IMG/VR virus record: IMGVR_UViG_3300025141_000072
Location: 1 to 64,000 of that record
Direction: 5' to 3' (one strand)
From: a virus
DNA: 64,000 bases
In this document: one piece after another, positions 14,627 through 22,477 of the stretch
How positions within the stretch are numbered: position 1 is the stretch's first letter
Layout: the number at the start of each line of letters is the position of its first letter
Position numbers and translations under genes: made by a program
The notes under the pieces: model-generated
What the model saw: the letters and a program-made list of their open reading frames with translations, nothing else
What the model was told of the DNA's origin: nothing
The model's database searches: none

Positions 14627-15076
14627 GGTTGCGGCGGCGGACGCGTCTGCATCCGCCTCCCGTTCAATGTGGAGCCAGCGCCCCACGTCATAGTCGAAGG
14701 CCGCGTGGTACTCGGCGGTGAACCGTTCGAACTCCGCCGCCGACAGCACGATGCCCGAGCTGGTGATGCCGCTGATGCCGGCGTGGAACCTGGCCAACAA
14801 GCGCAGGTTGAACAGCCGTACGAGCAGCTGCGGCGAGCCGCACGCTGGCGAGAGCCAGTCGTCGCTGCCGTCCACGATCACCGCGCCCGGGTAGTCCCGG
14901 AACACCTCAGCCTTGGCCGCCCGCACGCCGTCGAACGTCGGCATGTAGTTCACGAACCCCGACGTGCCGCAGTGCTGGTCACCACGCACGCGCCCGGACG
15001 CGTTGTAACGGAGCACCTTCGCGTTCGCCGCTGCGACGGCCTGCGCCTCTGCGATAGGCATGCTGTGCGTCGTCAT
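14600..15076 (-). CDS. Hypothetical protein
   Basis: 158 residues. An Ala-rich helix is followed by GDQHCGTSGFVNYMPTF, GAVIVDGSDDW and a helical C-terminal part ending in an Asp/Ala-rich tail. ATG 15076 overlaps the stop of the reading frame that ends at 15073 (ATGA), which supports that frame as a gene. Function unknown. Confidence 0.65.
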   Translation of the reverse strand: MTTHSMPIAEAQAVAAANAKVLRYNASGRVRGDQHCGTSGFVNYMPTFDGVRAAKAEVFRDYPGAVIVDGSDDWLSPACGSPQLLVRLFNLRLLARFHAGISGITSSGIVLSAAEFERFTAEYHAAFDYDVGRWLHIEREADADASAAATGAQSATKE

Positions 15077-15438
15077 GCCGTGTCCTCCAGCTCAGCTGAG
15101 GTCGAAGCGGCGGCCGGCCGGGACACATAGCCGCTCTCCAGCAAGTGCAGACCACAGATGGCCGAGCGCATACGCTGCCACCAGAGGTGAAACTGCGTTA
15201 CCGGTGAGGTGGAGTCGGTCCACCCGACCGGGAGCCCCTGCAAGACTTCCGTGAAGGTGGGGTTGAGCAGCGGCTGGCCATTGCGCCCAGTCGCCGACCC
15301 GTCCGGCACGGGGAGGATATAGAGCACGTCGGTCAGCGTCCAACCAGCGTGGTGCCGAGACTCCGCTCCACGGGTCCGGTTGCAAGTCGCGTTGCGTGAC
15401 GCCCGAGCGTCCAGCGCCGTCGGCGTGGGCCAGTACAA
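15073..15438 (-). CDS. Overlapping-frame protein resembling the GWT/target-recognition part of phage methylases
   Basis: This frame, +1 relative to the methyltransferase, encodes YWPTPTALDARASRN, HHAGWTLTDVLYILP and LLNPTFTEVLQGLPVGWTDS, wording I know from the target-recognition stretch of phage cytosine methylases (WPTPTA ... LNPxFVExLMGxPxGWT). It ends in an ATGA overlap with the next gene. The start is uncertain: TTG 15438 after AAGGGCGAG gives 121 residues, but entry by ribosomal frameshift from the methyltransferase frame near 15440 is equally possible. It overlaps 347 nt of the methyltransferase gene. Confidence 0.6.
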   Translation of the reverse strand: MYWPTPTALDARASRNATCNRTRGAESRHHAGWTLTDVLYILPVPDGSATGRNGQPLLNPTFTEVLQGLPVGWTDSTSPVTQFHLWWQRMRSAICGLHLLESGYVSRPAAASTSAELEDTA

Positions 15439-15973
15439 AGAGCCGCGCTCGCCCTTGAGAGGCGCCAACCGCAAATGCGTCGACGACGATCGACGCGGTC
15501 CGGTATCCGAGACGTCCGAGGTCCGAGACGATGACGCCGAACGCTTCGTTGTCTTCGAGCGCCGGGACGTTCTCGAGGAAGACCCAGCCGGGCTCACACT
15601 CTCCGATGATGCGCTTGGCGTGCGGCCACTGCCATCGGGGGTCGGCGACGCCCCGGGCAGCGGCAAGGTCACGACGGTTGCCAGCTCGGCTGAAGGGCTG
15701 GCACGGGATGCCCGCAGTGACGAGATCCACGACGCCACGCCACGGTCGGCCGTCGAAGGTGGCAAGCTCATCCCAGACAGGAGCCGGTGCCATGGCCTCG
15801 TCTTCCATCCGCGCCACGAGAGCGGCCGCGGCGCTGTCTTGCCGCTCGACAAAGCACACAGCGTGGGCTCGGGGGTCACAGAGTCGGACGCCGAGCTCGA
15901 GTCCGCCGATACCGGCACAGAGTCCGAGGACCCGTGGTCCGCTGGCACGTACAGAGCTGGCACGTACAACCAC
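15092..15973 (-). CDS. Cytosine-5 DNA methyltransferase (Dcm-type)
   Basis: 293 residues from GTG 15973, with GGGAGGA upstream; the longer frame has no further domain. Motif I LGLCAGIGGLELG is at 16-28, the catalytic GIPCQPFSRAG at 88-98 (Cys91), ENV at 134-136, motif VIII GASQGRARLFVLA at 170-182, and motif X RVDRLHLTGNAVSPLVA at 250-266. It transfers methyl from SAM to cytosine C5. The recognition region between VIII and X is short, and the same DNA encodes a target-recognition-like protein in another frame. Likely protects phage DNA from restriction. Confidence 0.88.
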   Translation of the reverse strand: MVVRASSVRASGPRVLGLCAGIGGLELGVRLCDPRAHAVCFVERQDSAAAALVARMEDEAMAPAPVWDELATFDGRPWRGVVDLVTAGIPCQPFSRAGNRRDLAAARGVADPRWQWPHAKRIIGECEPGWVFLENVPALEDNEAFGVIVSDLGRLGYRTASIVVDAFAVGASQGRARLFVLAHADGAGRSGVTQRDLQPDPWSGVSAPRWLDADRRALYPPRAGRVGDWAQWPAAAQPHLHGSLAGAPGRVDRLHLTGNAVSPLVAAYALGHLWSALAGERLCVPAGRRFDLS

Positions 15974-15977
15974 AAGG

Positions 15978-16193
15978 CTAGTCCTCCCTTCGCGCGTCGA
16001 GCTGCTCGCGGACAACGCGCACGACGCACGCGAGCCGCAAGAGCGAGCTATCGTCCGTGGAGAAGCCGTATGCGCTGAGCTGGTCGGCGAAGTCCTGCAG
16101 CAGCTGCGACGTCGCGTGGTCCATCGCACGGGCGAGCACCTTCGTGTTGAGGTCCGCCGACGCGGGGAACACCAGGTTGCGTTGGATGCTCAT
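15978..16193 (-). CDS. Hypothetical helical protein
   Basis: 71 residues, largely helical (TKVLARAMDHATSQLLQDFADQL, LLRLACVVRVVREQL). It lies directly upstream of the methyltransferase; its 3' end carries the methyltransferase Shine-Dalgarno. No family recognised. Confidence 0.62.
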   Translation of the reverse strand: MSIQRNLVFPASADLNTKVLARAMDHATSQLLQDFADQLSAYGFSTDDSSLLRLACVVRVVREQLDARRED

Positions 16194-16196
16194 CGA

Positions 16197-17042
16197 CTAG
16201 TCCTCCTTCTCCATCGGGTAGCCGTAGCAGGTCACGTGCAGCCGCTCGGCGCGCCCGTCACCGCGCTTCACCTTGTAGTGCTCGAACGTGGGCATCAGCT
16301 CACCAAGCGATGCACCGAACCAACCCTCGGCGCAGAAGTTCCAGCCCTCGTCGAAGGCCGAGACGTGGAACTGCAGCGTCGGGTACTGCTCGGCCAACGC
16401 CTTGAAGATCGGTTCCGGGACTGACCACGCCGTGTCGAACTGCGCAGTGATGACTCCCGGCTCATCATCATCACCGGTGAGCGACTCCGGCCCCGCGGCG
16501 TCACGCCACTTGAAGTCGTAGCTGTTCCACTTCGTGCCCCACTTGGCGACGTTCCACGAGTACCAGGACCCGTGGCCCTCGCACTCGACGATGGAGCGCA
16601 GGAACGCGTGCGCCTCTGCTCGCCAGTCCGCACCGTGCTGCTTGTCCATGACGCGGATGAGGTCGTGTCCAGCTCCGGGCGTCCACTCGATCGCGTGCTT
16701 GGTTGGTGCGGGCGCCGAGCTCTTGCGCCGCAGTCGGTTCCGTGGGTCGGGCACACCACCGTGGTGCATCAGCCCGTACGACTGCGCCGTAAACTGATTA
16801 TCGTTGTTCAACGCCGCAATCACTAGGGCGAGCGCGCCCTCAGTGGCGACCGACGACGCGTCCCCCAGCGCGGCCGGCGGTACGACCACCGACTCGAAGT
16901 CGAGCGTGATCACCGGCGCCGGGACGATCCCGGTGACCACACTCGCCGGTCCTGACTTCTCGTAGATGTGCCGGTCGATGAAGGCGCGCAACGCGCCTTG
17001 CGGTCCGTGGACCGCGAATACGTTTGTCACGTGATTAGGCAT
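16197..17042 (-). CDS. Api92/YubB-like ferredoxin-fold protein (DUF1281 type)
   Basis: 281 residues. It opens MPNHVTNVF and has WYSWNVAKWGTKWNSYDFKW and FHVSAFDEGWNFCAEGWF, hallmarks of the Api92-like/DUF1281 proteins found on phages and plasmids. The family has a ferredoxin-like domain and no established function. ATG 17042 follows a Shine-Dalgarno that lies in the end of the upstream gene. Confidence 0.82.
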   Translation of the reverse strand: MPNHVTNVFAVHGPQGALRAFIDRHIYEKSGPASVVTGIVPAPVITLDFESVVVPPAALGDASSVATEGALALVIAALNNDNQFTAQSYGLMHHGGVPDPRNRLRRKSSAPAPTKHAIEWTPGAGHDLIRVMDKQHGADWRAEAHAFLRSIVECEGHGSWYSWNVAKWGTKWNSYDFKWRDAAGPESLTGDDDEPGVITAQFDTAWSVPEPIFKALAEQYPTLQFHVSAFDEGWNFCAEGWFGASLGELMPTFEHYKVKRGDGRAERLHVTCYGYPMEKED

Positions 17043-17076
17043 GTTATGCCTCTCTTTCTGCCGAGCAGCGCTCAGC
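17043..17076 (-). promoter_or_regulatory. Stem-loop/Shine-Dalgarno leader
   Basis: On the minus strand GCTGAGC-GCT-GCTCGGC (7 bp, one G-U) is followed by AGAAAGAGAGG, with 17 nt between stem and ATG 17042. The element lies inside the 3' end of the upstream gene. Confidence 0.55.
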
Positions 17077-17262
17077 GGTAGCGGGTGAAGTCGAGGCGCT
17101 CCCGTGTGCAGCACCCTCGATGTCCCGTTCGTCTTGTTCTTGCTCCTTGTGCAAGCAGTCGAGGCACCGGCTGCCGTCAGCCAGCCACGCCTCGAGCGTG
17201 CACTCTACGCAGTAGCCCACGTCGGGCTCGACCAGCGTCCAGTGCGAGTCGTGATCGCTCAC
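17044..17262 (-). CDS. Small CxxC protein
   Basis: 72 residues from GTG 17262, overlapping the upstream TGA (GTGA). YCVEC and RCLDCLHKEQEQDERD form a probable zinc ribbon; the tail is Ser/Thr/Ala-rich. Function unknown. Confidence 0.63.
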   Translation of the reverse strand: MSDHDSHWTLVEPDVGYCVECTLEAWLADGSRCLDCLHKEQEQDERDIEGAAHGSASTSPATAERCSAEREA

Positions 17263-18257
17263 AGCAGCGGCACCTCGCCGTAGCACTTCTTGCAGCAGTG
17301 GGTACCGTCGACCCACGTCGTGTAGGCACCGCAGCACGGCGACATGTCCGGCGACGGCACGACGTCGTCCGTGCTGGCCACGTTGCTCAGCACCGGCAGC
17401 GACTTGCGCATGCGCCGATACCCGGCCATGGCGCCCGCCGATCCGTGAGCTGGGTTCCAGATGTGCGCGCGCTGATCGTCCTCGCCCTTCTTACCGTTGC
17501 ACAGCCCACAGTCTCGGCACTGCGGCGTCGTCGGGTCGGTCGCCCGATACGGGCACTGCGCCACGTTGAGGCCGGCATCAGCCAGTGCAGCGAGCGCAGC
17601 GGGCGCCTCGTCTTCCAGCATGGACAGGTAGAAGCGCCACCCGCGCGCCGCAGCCTCCAGCGCGCCCTCGACAGTCTCCACCGACGCCATCGCGGCCGCC
17701 GAGTGCCGCTCGTCGCACGTCCGCCAGTCGTGCAGGTACGAGCTGTGACCGCGCGAGCCAGCTCCGGCGTAGTACGCCTCGAGCAGCTGCTCGGTCACCT
17801 CGAACGGCACGGCCGACTGGTTGCCGTACGCGCCGCCCCGGAGGAACCACCGCGACAGGCGAATGTGCTCGAGCACATCGCAGGCCGACGCGTCCGGGTA
17901 CTTGCCGGCGTGGAACGACTTCCAGACCATCAGCACGCCGTTGACGAGCACCACGTAGCAGCCGCCCATGCGCAGCGGGCAGTTGCCACAGATGCTCCCG
18001 TCGTAGCCGAGCCTGCGCGCCGTGACCGGGTCGACGTCACGCAGCAGCGTGTGGACCTGGATGCACGCGCCGGTCTTCGTGTTCCGCGACGGGTCGATGG
18101 TCCCGACCGCGATCTGGACGATCGCCCGCCCGTCATACAGCGACGGCCCGTCATAGAGCACGACACCGTTCGGCGGCCGACGCCGGGAGCGCTGCGCCCG
18201 ACCCATGACCTCCGCGGAGACAGCGGCTGCGCGGTCGGCGCTAGCGGCGGCGCTCAT
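17259..18257 (-). CDS. DUF7227-like phage protein with cysteine clusters
   Basis: 332 residues. The segment ICGNCPLRMGGCYVVLVNGVLMVWKSFHAGKYP matches a conserved phage family I know as DUF7227-like. C-terminal clusters CRDCGLCNGK and CCGAYTTWVDGTHCCKKC look like zinc or Fe-S ligands. Some relatives sit beside DNA-metabolism genes. ATG 18257 overlaps the upstream stop (ATGA). Biochemical role unknown. Confidence 0.75.
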   Translation of the reverse strand: MSAAASADRAAAVSAEVMGRAQRSRRRPPNGVVLYDGPSLYDGRAIVQIAVGTIDPSRNTKTGACIQVHTLLRDVDPVTARRLGYDGSICGNCPLRMGGCYVVLVNGVLMVWKSFHAGKYPDASACDVLEHIRLSRWFLRGGAYGNQSAVPFEVTEQLLEAYYAGAGSRGHSSYLHDWRTCDERHSAAAMASVETVEGALEAAARGWRFYLSMLEDEAPAALAALADAGLNVAQCPYRATDPTTPQCRDCGLCNGKKGEDDQRAHIWNPAHGSAGAMAGYRRMRKSLPVLSNVASTDDVVPSPDMSPCCGAYTTWVDGTHCCKKCYGEVPLL

Positions 18258-18466
18258 ACCGTGTCCTCCTCGAACAGCTCGGTCGCCTCGCGCTCCTCCG
18301 CAGCGCGCTCCTCCAACGACTCGACGAACGACTCGAACACGCCCTCGCGCGCCATGTGATCCATCGCCATGTCGAGCAGCGTCGCGTTCGACCAGCCCTG
18401 GTCCTGGCAGAGCTGGTTGAAGCGACCGCCCGCCGCGGACCCGCCGCCGTCCACGAACAGCGGCAT
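18254..18466 (-). CDS. Small acidic hypothetical protein
   Basis: 70 residues. Gly-rich start, then a helical acidic C-terminal half (FVESLEERAAEEREATELFEED). Both ends overlap neighbours by ATGA. It sits between the clamp and the DUF7227-like gene. Function unknown. Confidence 0.6.
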   Translation of the reverse strand: MPLFVDGGGSAAGGRFNQLCQDQGWSNATLLDMAMDHMAREGVFESFVESLEERAAEEREATELFEEDTV

Positions 18467-19431
18467 CAGCTGTCGTCCTCGTCCTTCTCCGGCCGCATCG
18501 GCATCACGACCATGAACCCGTCGGCGAGATCCGAGTAGACGCGAACAGGGGCCAGCTCATCGTTGCCCTCGATGGTCGTCGACCCGTCACCCGCGCCGCA
18601 CGCCTTGAGCGCGTCGAGAAGGAATGACGTGTTGAGTCCGACCGTGCACGAGCCCGACGAGTCGAACGTCTCGACGCGCCGCGCCTTGCGGTCCTTCACG
18701 CAGGTATCCAAGGCGGTGGAATCGGGGTGCACCACCACCGCCACCCGATGTATCTTGGACGGCGCGGCCTCGCGGTGCTTCTTCGCATCTGCCTTGGCCG
18801 CGTCCTTGGCCACCGTGAGCTTGCGGTACTCCATCGCGTTCGGCCGCCCCTCGCCCTCACGTGCGTCCTTGCACGCAGCCATGGCTGCCTTGACCGTCGC
18901 GCGATGCTCGAGCACCCGGCCGTCGTACGTCTCGCGCCGCGTCACGTACCGCTCCTTGAGCGCCTTGACCGACTCGGCCAGCGCCTCCTTCAGCGACGCC
19001 GTCATCACCTTCGTCGACCACGCGTGCGAGCTCGGCACCACTTGTCGCCAGTCCGGGAAGGACTGACGGCTGAACGTCGACTGGCCTCGCCGATCGGGCT
19101 CGGCCCACGCTCGATCGGCGTCGGCCAGCGCCGACAACATCGCCGTCGGCATCGTAACCAACGTCCGGAGCTCGCGCTTGTTGGTCAGCGGCACCGACCA
19201 ATCGCGAGGCAGCCGAAGCCCGGTCACCCGCGCGACCGTCAGCCGGTGACCGTCAGTCGTCACGATCACCGCGTCCTCGCCTCCCATATCGCGCTCGACC
19301 CTGAACGCTCTCAGGTTGAGCCTGTCGTCCGACCAGCTCACGCTGTACTGCGCGCGTCGCAGCGCGCCGCACAGCTTCTTCGCGTCGGCCACGGTCAGTC
19401 CCGTAGGCGTCGCCGTCTCTTCTTCATTCAT
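18466..19431 (-). CDS. dnaN: DNA polymerase sliding clamp (beta-clamp-like)
   Basis: 321 residues from ATG 19431, preceded by AAAGGA. VIVTTDGHRLTVARV, FPDWRQVVP and a C-terminal domain with VGLNTSFLLDALKACG, ELAPVRVYSD and GFMVVMPMR match the last domains of bacterial beta clamps. A long Lys/Ala-rich coiled insertion lies in the middle (about residues 145-225). Clamps tether polymerases to DNA; a phage polymerase is not in the window. The frame stays open upstream, see the long form. Confidence 0.8.
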   Translation of the reverse strand: MNEEETATPTGLTVADAKKLCGALRRAQYSVSWSDDRLNLRAFRVERDMGGEDAVIVTTDGHRLTVARVTGLRLPRDWSVPLTNKRELRTLVTMPTAMLSALADADRAWAEPDRRGQSTFSRQSFPDWRQVVPSSHAWSTKVMTASLKEALAESVKALKERYVTRRETYDGRVLEHRATVKAAMAACKDAREGEGRPNAMEYRKLTVAKDAAKADAKKHREAAPSKIHRVAVVVHPDSTALDTCVKDRKARRVETFDSSGSCTVGLNTSFLLDALKACGAGDGSTTIEGNDELAPVRVYSDLADGFMVVMPMRPEKDEDDS

Positions 19432-19782
19432 ACTCGTATCCTTTCTGGGGGCGTCGCCCCCGGTAGCGAGTGAGGGCTCAGCGCTCTCGCGCATGCCCTC
19501 CTCGCTGAAGCACCATCCGGTGACGGTGCGAATCGTGAGTGCTGCAGCGTTAGGCAGGAACGACAGCCCACCGTGCGCTGCTGGCGAGCACTTGCGGCAC
19601 ACGATCTTCGAGAAGACCAGCTTGCCTCCGTGCTCGACGTCGATCGACTGCGACCGGTGCGCATCGAGGATGCCCTTGCACCGAGCGCAGAACATCTGCA
19701 TCCCGACGAAGCCGCGATGCGCCTCGAACTCGATCATCGAGCCGACGCTGCCGACTTCCGTGCCCAGCACGCGGTCTGTCAT
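18466..19782 (-). CDS. Possible long form of the clamp with N-terminal zinc ribbon
   Basis: A second start, ATG 19782, overlaps the upstream gene by ATGA and is in the same frame as the clamp with no stop between. It adds 117 residues containing MFCARC...IVCRKCSP, a zinc-ribbon-like pair. The leader stem-loop and Shine-Dalgarno of the clamp are read in-frame as GGDAPRKDTS. Either both isoforms are made, or a stop codon has been lost. Confidence 0.5.
   Translation of the reverse strand: MTDRVLGTEVGSVGSMIEFEAHRGFVGMQMFCARCKGILDAHRSQSIDVEHGGKLVFSKIVCRKCSPAAHGGLSFLPNAAALTIRTVTGWCFSEEGMRESAEPSLATGGDAPRKDTSMNEEETATPTGLTVADAKKLCGALRRAQYSVSWSDDRLNLRAFRVERDMGGEDAVIVTTDGHRLTVARVTGLRLPRDWSVPLTNKRELRTLVTMPTAMLSALADADRAWAEPDRRGQSTFSRQSFPDWRQVVPSSHAWSTKVMTASLKEALAESVKALKERYVTRRETYDGRVLEHRATVKAAMAACKDAREGEGRPNAMEYRKLTVAKDAAKADAKKHREAAPSKIHRVAVVVHPDSTALDTCVKDRKARRVETFDSSGSCTVGLNTSFLLDALKACGAGDGSTTIEGNDELAPVRVYSDLADGFMVVMPMRPEKDEDDS
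19432..19461 (-). promoter_or_regulatory. Stem-loop/Shine-Dalgarno leader of the clamp
   Basis: On the minus strand GGGGGC-GAC-GCCCCC is followed by AGAAAGGAT, with 15 nt between stem and ATG 19431. Unlike other leaders it is embedded in an uninterrupted reading frame. Confidence 0.6.
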
Positions 19783-20252
19783 GACGACGACTCCGTGTCG
19801 TCCGTGTCGTAGCCCAAGAGCGTCTTGCACTCATCGGTCAGGTTCGGTTCCACGTCGTTGACCGAGCACCACTCCAGCGCCGCGTGCAGCCCGCGACGCT
19901 GCGCGTCCGCCCGCGTCTTGTGGCCGTACTCGAACGACACGATGTCCTCGACGAACGAGCCGGTCGCGCTGTCCACGGTCACCGTGAGCTGGTAGCCGCA
20001 GCCGTGCGGCAGCTCGTCCACCTGCACGTAGCAGCCGTCATCTTCGGAGCCGACGTACAGCTTATCCCACTCATCGTCGTGCTCGATCATGAGTGTGAGC
20101 ATCGAGATGACGTCGTTGTTCAGCTCCTCGAGCAGCAGCTCCGTCACCCCCGGCACCGAGAGCAGCTGCGCCGTCGTCATACCGTCGAGCACCGTCTCCA
20201 GCCCCGCTGCCATCGCAGAAGGCGTGATCCAGCCGTTGTCGTCGCGCGACAC
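19779..20252 (-). CDS. Hypothetical acidic protein
   Basis: 157 residues from GTG 20252. Helical N-terminal half, then GCYVQVDELPHGCGYQLTVTVD strand region and an acidic tail. Its stop overlaps the long clamp start. No family recognised. Confidence 0.63.
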   Translation of the reverse strand: MSRDDNGWITPSAMAAGLETVLDGMTTAQLLSVPGVTELLLEELNNDVISMLTLMIEHDDEWDKLYVGSEDDGCYVQVDELPHGCGYQLTVTVDSATGSFVEDIVSFEYGHKTRADAQRRGLHAALEWCSVNDVEPNLTDECKTLLGYDTDDTESSS

Positions 20253-20256
20253 TGCG

Positions 20257-20595
20257 CTAGTCCATCCAGTCGTCGGGACCGCCGTCGTCGTCCGGGTCGT
20301 ACTCCGGACCGTCGGCGTCGTCGGCCCACTGCGTCTCGGCGTGCTCGTAGCAGGCGTCCAACAGGTCCGCGTCCCCGTACAAGGCGTCCATATCGGCGCG
20401 CGACGTAACCCACGGCCGATCGATGCGCGCTGCCGACAGCACGTCGACCTCGCCGCCCTCCGGCGGATAGCAGCGCTCGATAGGTCCGGTAACGCAGCCC
20501 GGGTCGCCCGGCGTCGCCGTGAACTCGACCCGCCACGTGGCCACGACGCCGCCGTCCTCGTCGAACTGGTGGCAGTCGAACGTGAACTCGGTCAT
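20257..20595 (-). CDS. Hypothetical acidic protein
   Basis: 112 residues. Beta-rich start (TEFTFDCHQF, ATWRVEFTATP) followed by a very acidic Asp-rich tail. ATG 20595 overlaps the upstream TGA. Function unknown. Confidence 0.63.
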   Translation of the reverse strand: MTEFTFDCHQFDEDGGVVATWRVEFTATPGDPGCVTGPIERCYPPEGGEVDVLSAARIDRPWVTSRADMDALYGDADLLDACYEHAETQWADDADGPEYDPDDDGGPDDWMD

Positions 20596-21107
20596 CGCGT
20601 GCCTCCTCGCGACGCGCGCGCCGCGCACGTCGGGCCGCGACCCGCGATGATCGACTCCGGCACGGTCAGCCACAGGTTGCAGTCGATGCACTGGCGAGCG
20701 AGGAACACCTCAAGCTGCGGAGGCACGCGCTGCTGCATGAGGTTCGACCAGAAGTACTGGAACGCCTTGTGCGCGACGGAGTCCTCATCCGGCGTCCCGC
20801 CCCACGGGTACTTGAACGTCGCGCCGTTGTAGTAGTACCGCCGCTCGAAGATCAGGCCCAGCCTCACGTAGTCGGCCGAGTTGTTGGAGCCGTACAGCGT
20901 GCGGACCATGTGCACCGAGCGCTGGTCATCCTTGACCGGCTCGGCCAGCACTTCGTACGTGCGGCGCGCCTCGGTCTTCTTCGACCGCAGCGTCAGCCGG
21001 ACGTGGCCACCGAGCACGATGTCGGCCAGCTGGTCCACGTCGAACTGTTCGGCGTCGAACTGCGCCGGTCCGAGCACGCCTGGCACCACGGGCACGTGCT
21101 CGATCAT
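20592..21107 (-). CDS. Hypothetical protein
   Basis: 171 residues. LADIVLGGHVRLTLRSKKTEARRTYEVLA and NSADYVRLGLIF suggest an alpha/beta fold; a CxxC (CIDC) sits near the C-terminus, followed by a C-terminal CAARAS. ATG 21107 overlaps the upstream TGA. The DYxxLG and YWSN-like wording is reminiscent of conserved phage proteins of unknown role. Confidence 0.63.
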   Translation of the reverse strand: MIEHVPVVPGVLGPAQFDAEQFDVDQLADIVLGGHVRLTLRSKKTEARRTYEVLAEPVKDDQRSVHMVRTLYGSNNSADYVRLGLIFERRYYYNGATFKYPWGGTPDEDSVAHKAFQYFWSNLMQQRVPPQLEVFLARQCIDCNLWLTVPESIIAGRGPTCAARASRGGTR

Positions 21108-21436
21108 GAGCGGTACACCCCGCACACGGTCGTGCTCACGATGTCGACGTCGTACCCGTCCAGCAGGTCCGAGACGCGCGCGACGATGTCGAGCTCGTCA
21201 TGGTACCCGGACTGCCACGGCGGCCAGCAGCCGTCCGATGCCTCCGTGTAGATGGTGACCAGCGCGCCGTTACTGTCGCCGTGCGGATCACCCACGACCA
21301 CGTGCTCGTGCACGAGCAGTCGCGTCGCCCGGGCAAGCGGGGCGTTCCTCGCATCACGCACCCAGCCAGCTCGCGGCACCGCCGCGCAGATGGCCAGCGC
21401 AACGTCGATTGCGCGCGGACGCACGGAGCTGCTCAC
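21104..21436 (-). CDS. Hypothetical protein
   Basis: 110 residues from GTG 21436 (GTGA overlap). RAIDVALAICAAVP, then LLVHEHVVVGDPHGDSNGALVTIYTEASDG and a helical end. The last part may bind a ligand, but nothing is recognised. Confidence 0.6.
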   Translation of the reverse strand: MSSSVRPRAIDVALAICAAVPRAGWVRDARNAPLARATRLLVHEHVVVGDPHGDSNGALVTIYTEASDGCWPPWQSGYHDELDIVARVSDLLDGYDVDIVSTTVCGVYRS

Positions 21437-21858
21437 GAGCCACACCCGTACTTGTCCTGCAATCGAGCCAGCTCGCTCAGATCCACCGCGCGCGCGTCCG
21501 CCTCGGCTGCAGCGCGCAGCTTCTCGCGCCAACCACCAGCATCGAGCCAACGCAGGAACGAGCGCTCGACGTCCGAGTACGAGTGCGTCGGGTCGCCGTA
21601 GCACGGCCACCGCAGCACGTGCTCGACCCACGAGACGTGCGAGACGGGGCCAGCGAACCAGAAGTCCCAGAACCCACCGCGGTCGTAGTGGGCGATGTGC
21701 CCGAACGTCTGCGACAGGCGCCGGTACAGCGTCATGGTGAACAAGCGCTGCTCGAACCCGGACTCGACGAAGCGAACCAGCGCCGTGTGGAACCGGTGCT
21801 TGTCGGCCGTCGAGCAGAACGCCGTGGCCACGAACGTGTCCGCGCGAGGCGTGCTCAT
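21433..21858 (-). CDS. Conserved hypothetical protein with FGHIAHYDRGGFWDFWF block
   Basis: 141 residues. RRLSQTFGHIAHYDRGGFWDFWF is a striking conserved-looking block that I associate with uncharacterised phage proteins. The rest is helical and Trp-rich. ATG 21858 overlaps the upstream TGA. Function unknown. Confidence 0.68.
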   Translation of the reverse strand: MSTPRADTFVATAFCSTADKHRFHTALVRFVESGFEQRLFTMTLYRRLSQTFGHIAHYDRGGFWDFWFAGPVSHVSWVEHVLRWPCYGDPTHSYSDVERSFLRWLDAGGWREKLRAAAEADARAVDLSELARLQDKYGCGS

Positions 21859-22184
21859 GCGCAGTGCCTACAAGGCGACGGATGGTCGAGACGCGGCTCC
21901 ACCGTCCCATACGTCTCAGTGAGCGTGCCCAGGTCGCGCAGCGCCGACTCGATCGACTCGGCGTCCATCCACCCGACCGTGAGCGACTCGACCACGGCCC
22001 CGTCGGACTCGCGGATCACGACGAACTCGGCTGCGCCGTCCTCGCTGAACGCGTCGTTCAGGAGCAGGTGCCCGGCGTGCCGGAACCCGACACACAGGCA
22101 CCACGAGTGCGCCACGAGCTTCGCAGCCAGCTCCGCAGCATCCGCGACGTTCGCCACGTCGAACACCCGTCTTGTGTGCATCAT
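21855..22184 (-). CDS. Hypothetical protein
   Basis: 109 residues; ATG 22184 or the adjacent ATG 22181 may be used. Predicted alpha/beta, with a cysteine pair LCVGF region and a C-terminal CRHC. Two nt separate it from the upstream stop. No family recognised. Confidence 0.6.
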   Translation of the reverse strand: MMHTRRVFDVANVADAAELAAKLVAHSWCLCVGFRHAGHLLLNDAFSEDGAAEFVVIRESDGAVVESLTVGWMDAESIESALRDLGTLTETYGTVEPRLDHPSPCRHCA

Positions 22185-22186
22185 GG

Positions 22187-22405
22187 CTAAGCCGTCACCT
22201 CGATGCGCACCGCGCACTCGAGCCGGGCCGCCATGGCCCTCGCCGCCTTGGCCTGGCGGCGGAACTGTTCGCTGAGGCTGCCCATATCAGGCCCGAGGGC
22301 GAGCCTGTTGTACTCGTCGGCCGCTACGGCCAACGCATGGATGAGCGTCCAGCGCTCATCCTCGGTCAGCGCGCAAGGCGCCTTCGTCATTGTTGTGTCA
22401 GTCAT
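22187..22405 (-). CDS. Small helical hypothetical protein
   Basis: 72 residues, mostly helical (EDERWTLIHALAVAADEYNRLAL, FRRQAKAARAMAARL). GAAGGAAGC precedes ATG 22405. It starts a group behind its own leader. Function unknown. Confidence 0.63.
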   Translation of the reverse strand: MTDTTMTKAPCALTEDERWTLIHALAVAADEYNRLALGPDMGSLSEQFRRQAKAARAMAARLECAVRIEVTA

Positions 22406-22431
22406 GCTTCCTTCAATCTGCCCTTGCGGGC
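22406..22431 (-). promoter_or_regulatory. Stem-loop/Shine-Dalgarno leader with GNRA loop
   Basis: On the minus strand GCCC-GCAA-GGGC, a GNRA tetraloop, is followed by AGATTGAAGGAAG; 14 nt separate stem and ATG 22405. Confidence 0.55.
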
Positions 22432-22477
22432 GGGTACACGCGGACGGACCGCGCGTCATTGTGCGAGCGCTCCGGGC

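Noticed and set aside
15073-16029. Full 318-codon frame upstream of the target-recognition-like segment
   Set aside because: Residues before about 15440 look like an antisense-type shadow of the methyltransferase motifs; only the last ~121 codons carry recognisable wording.
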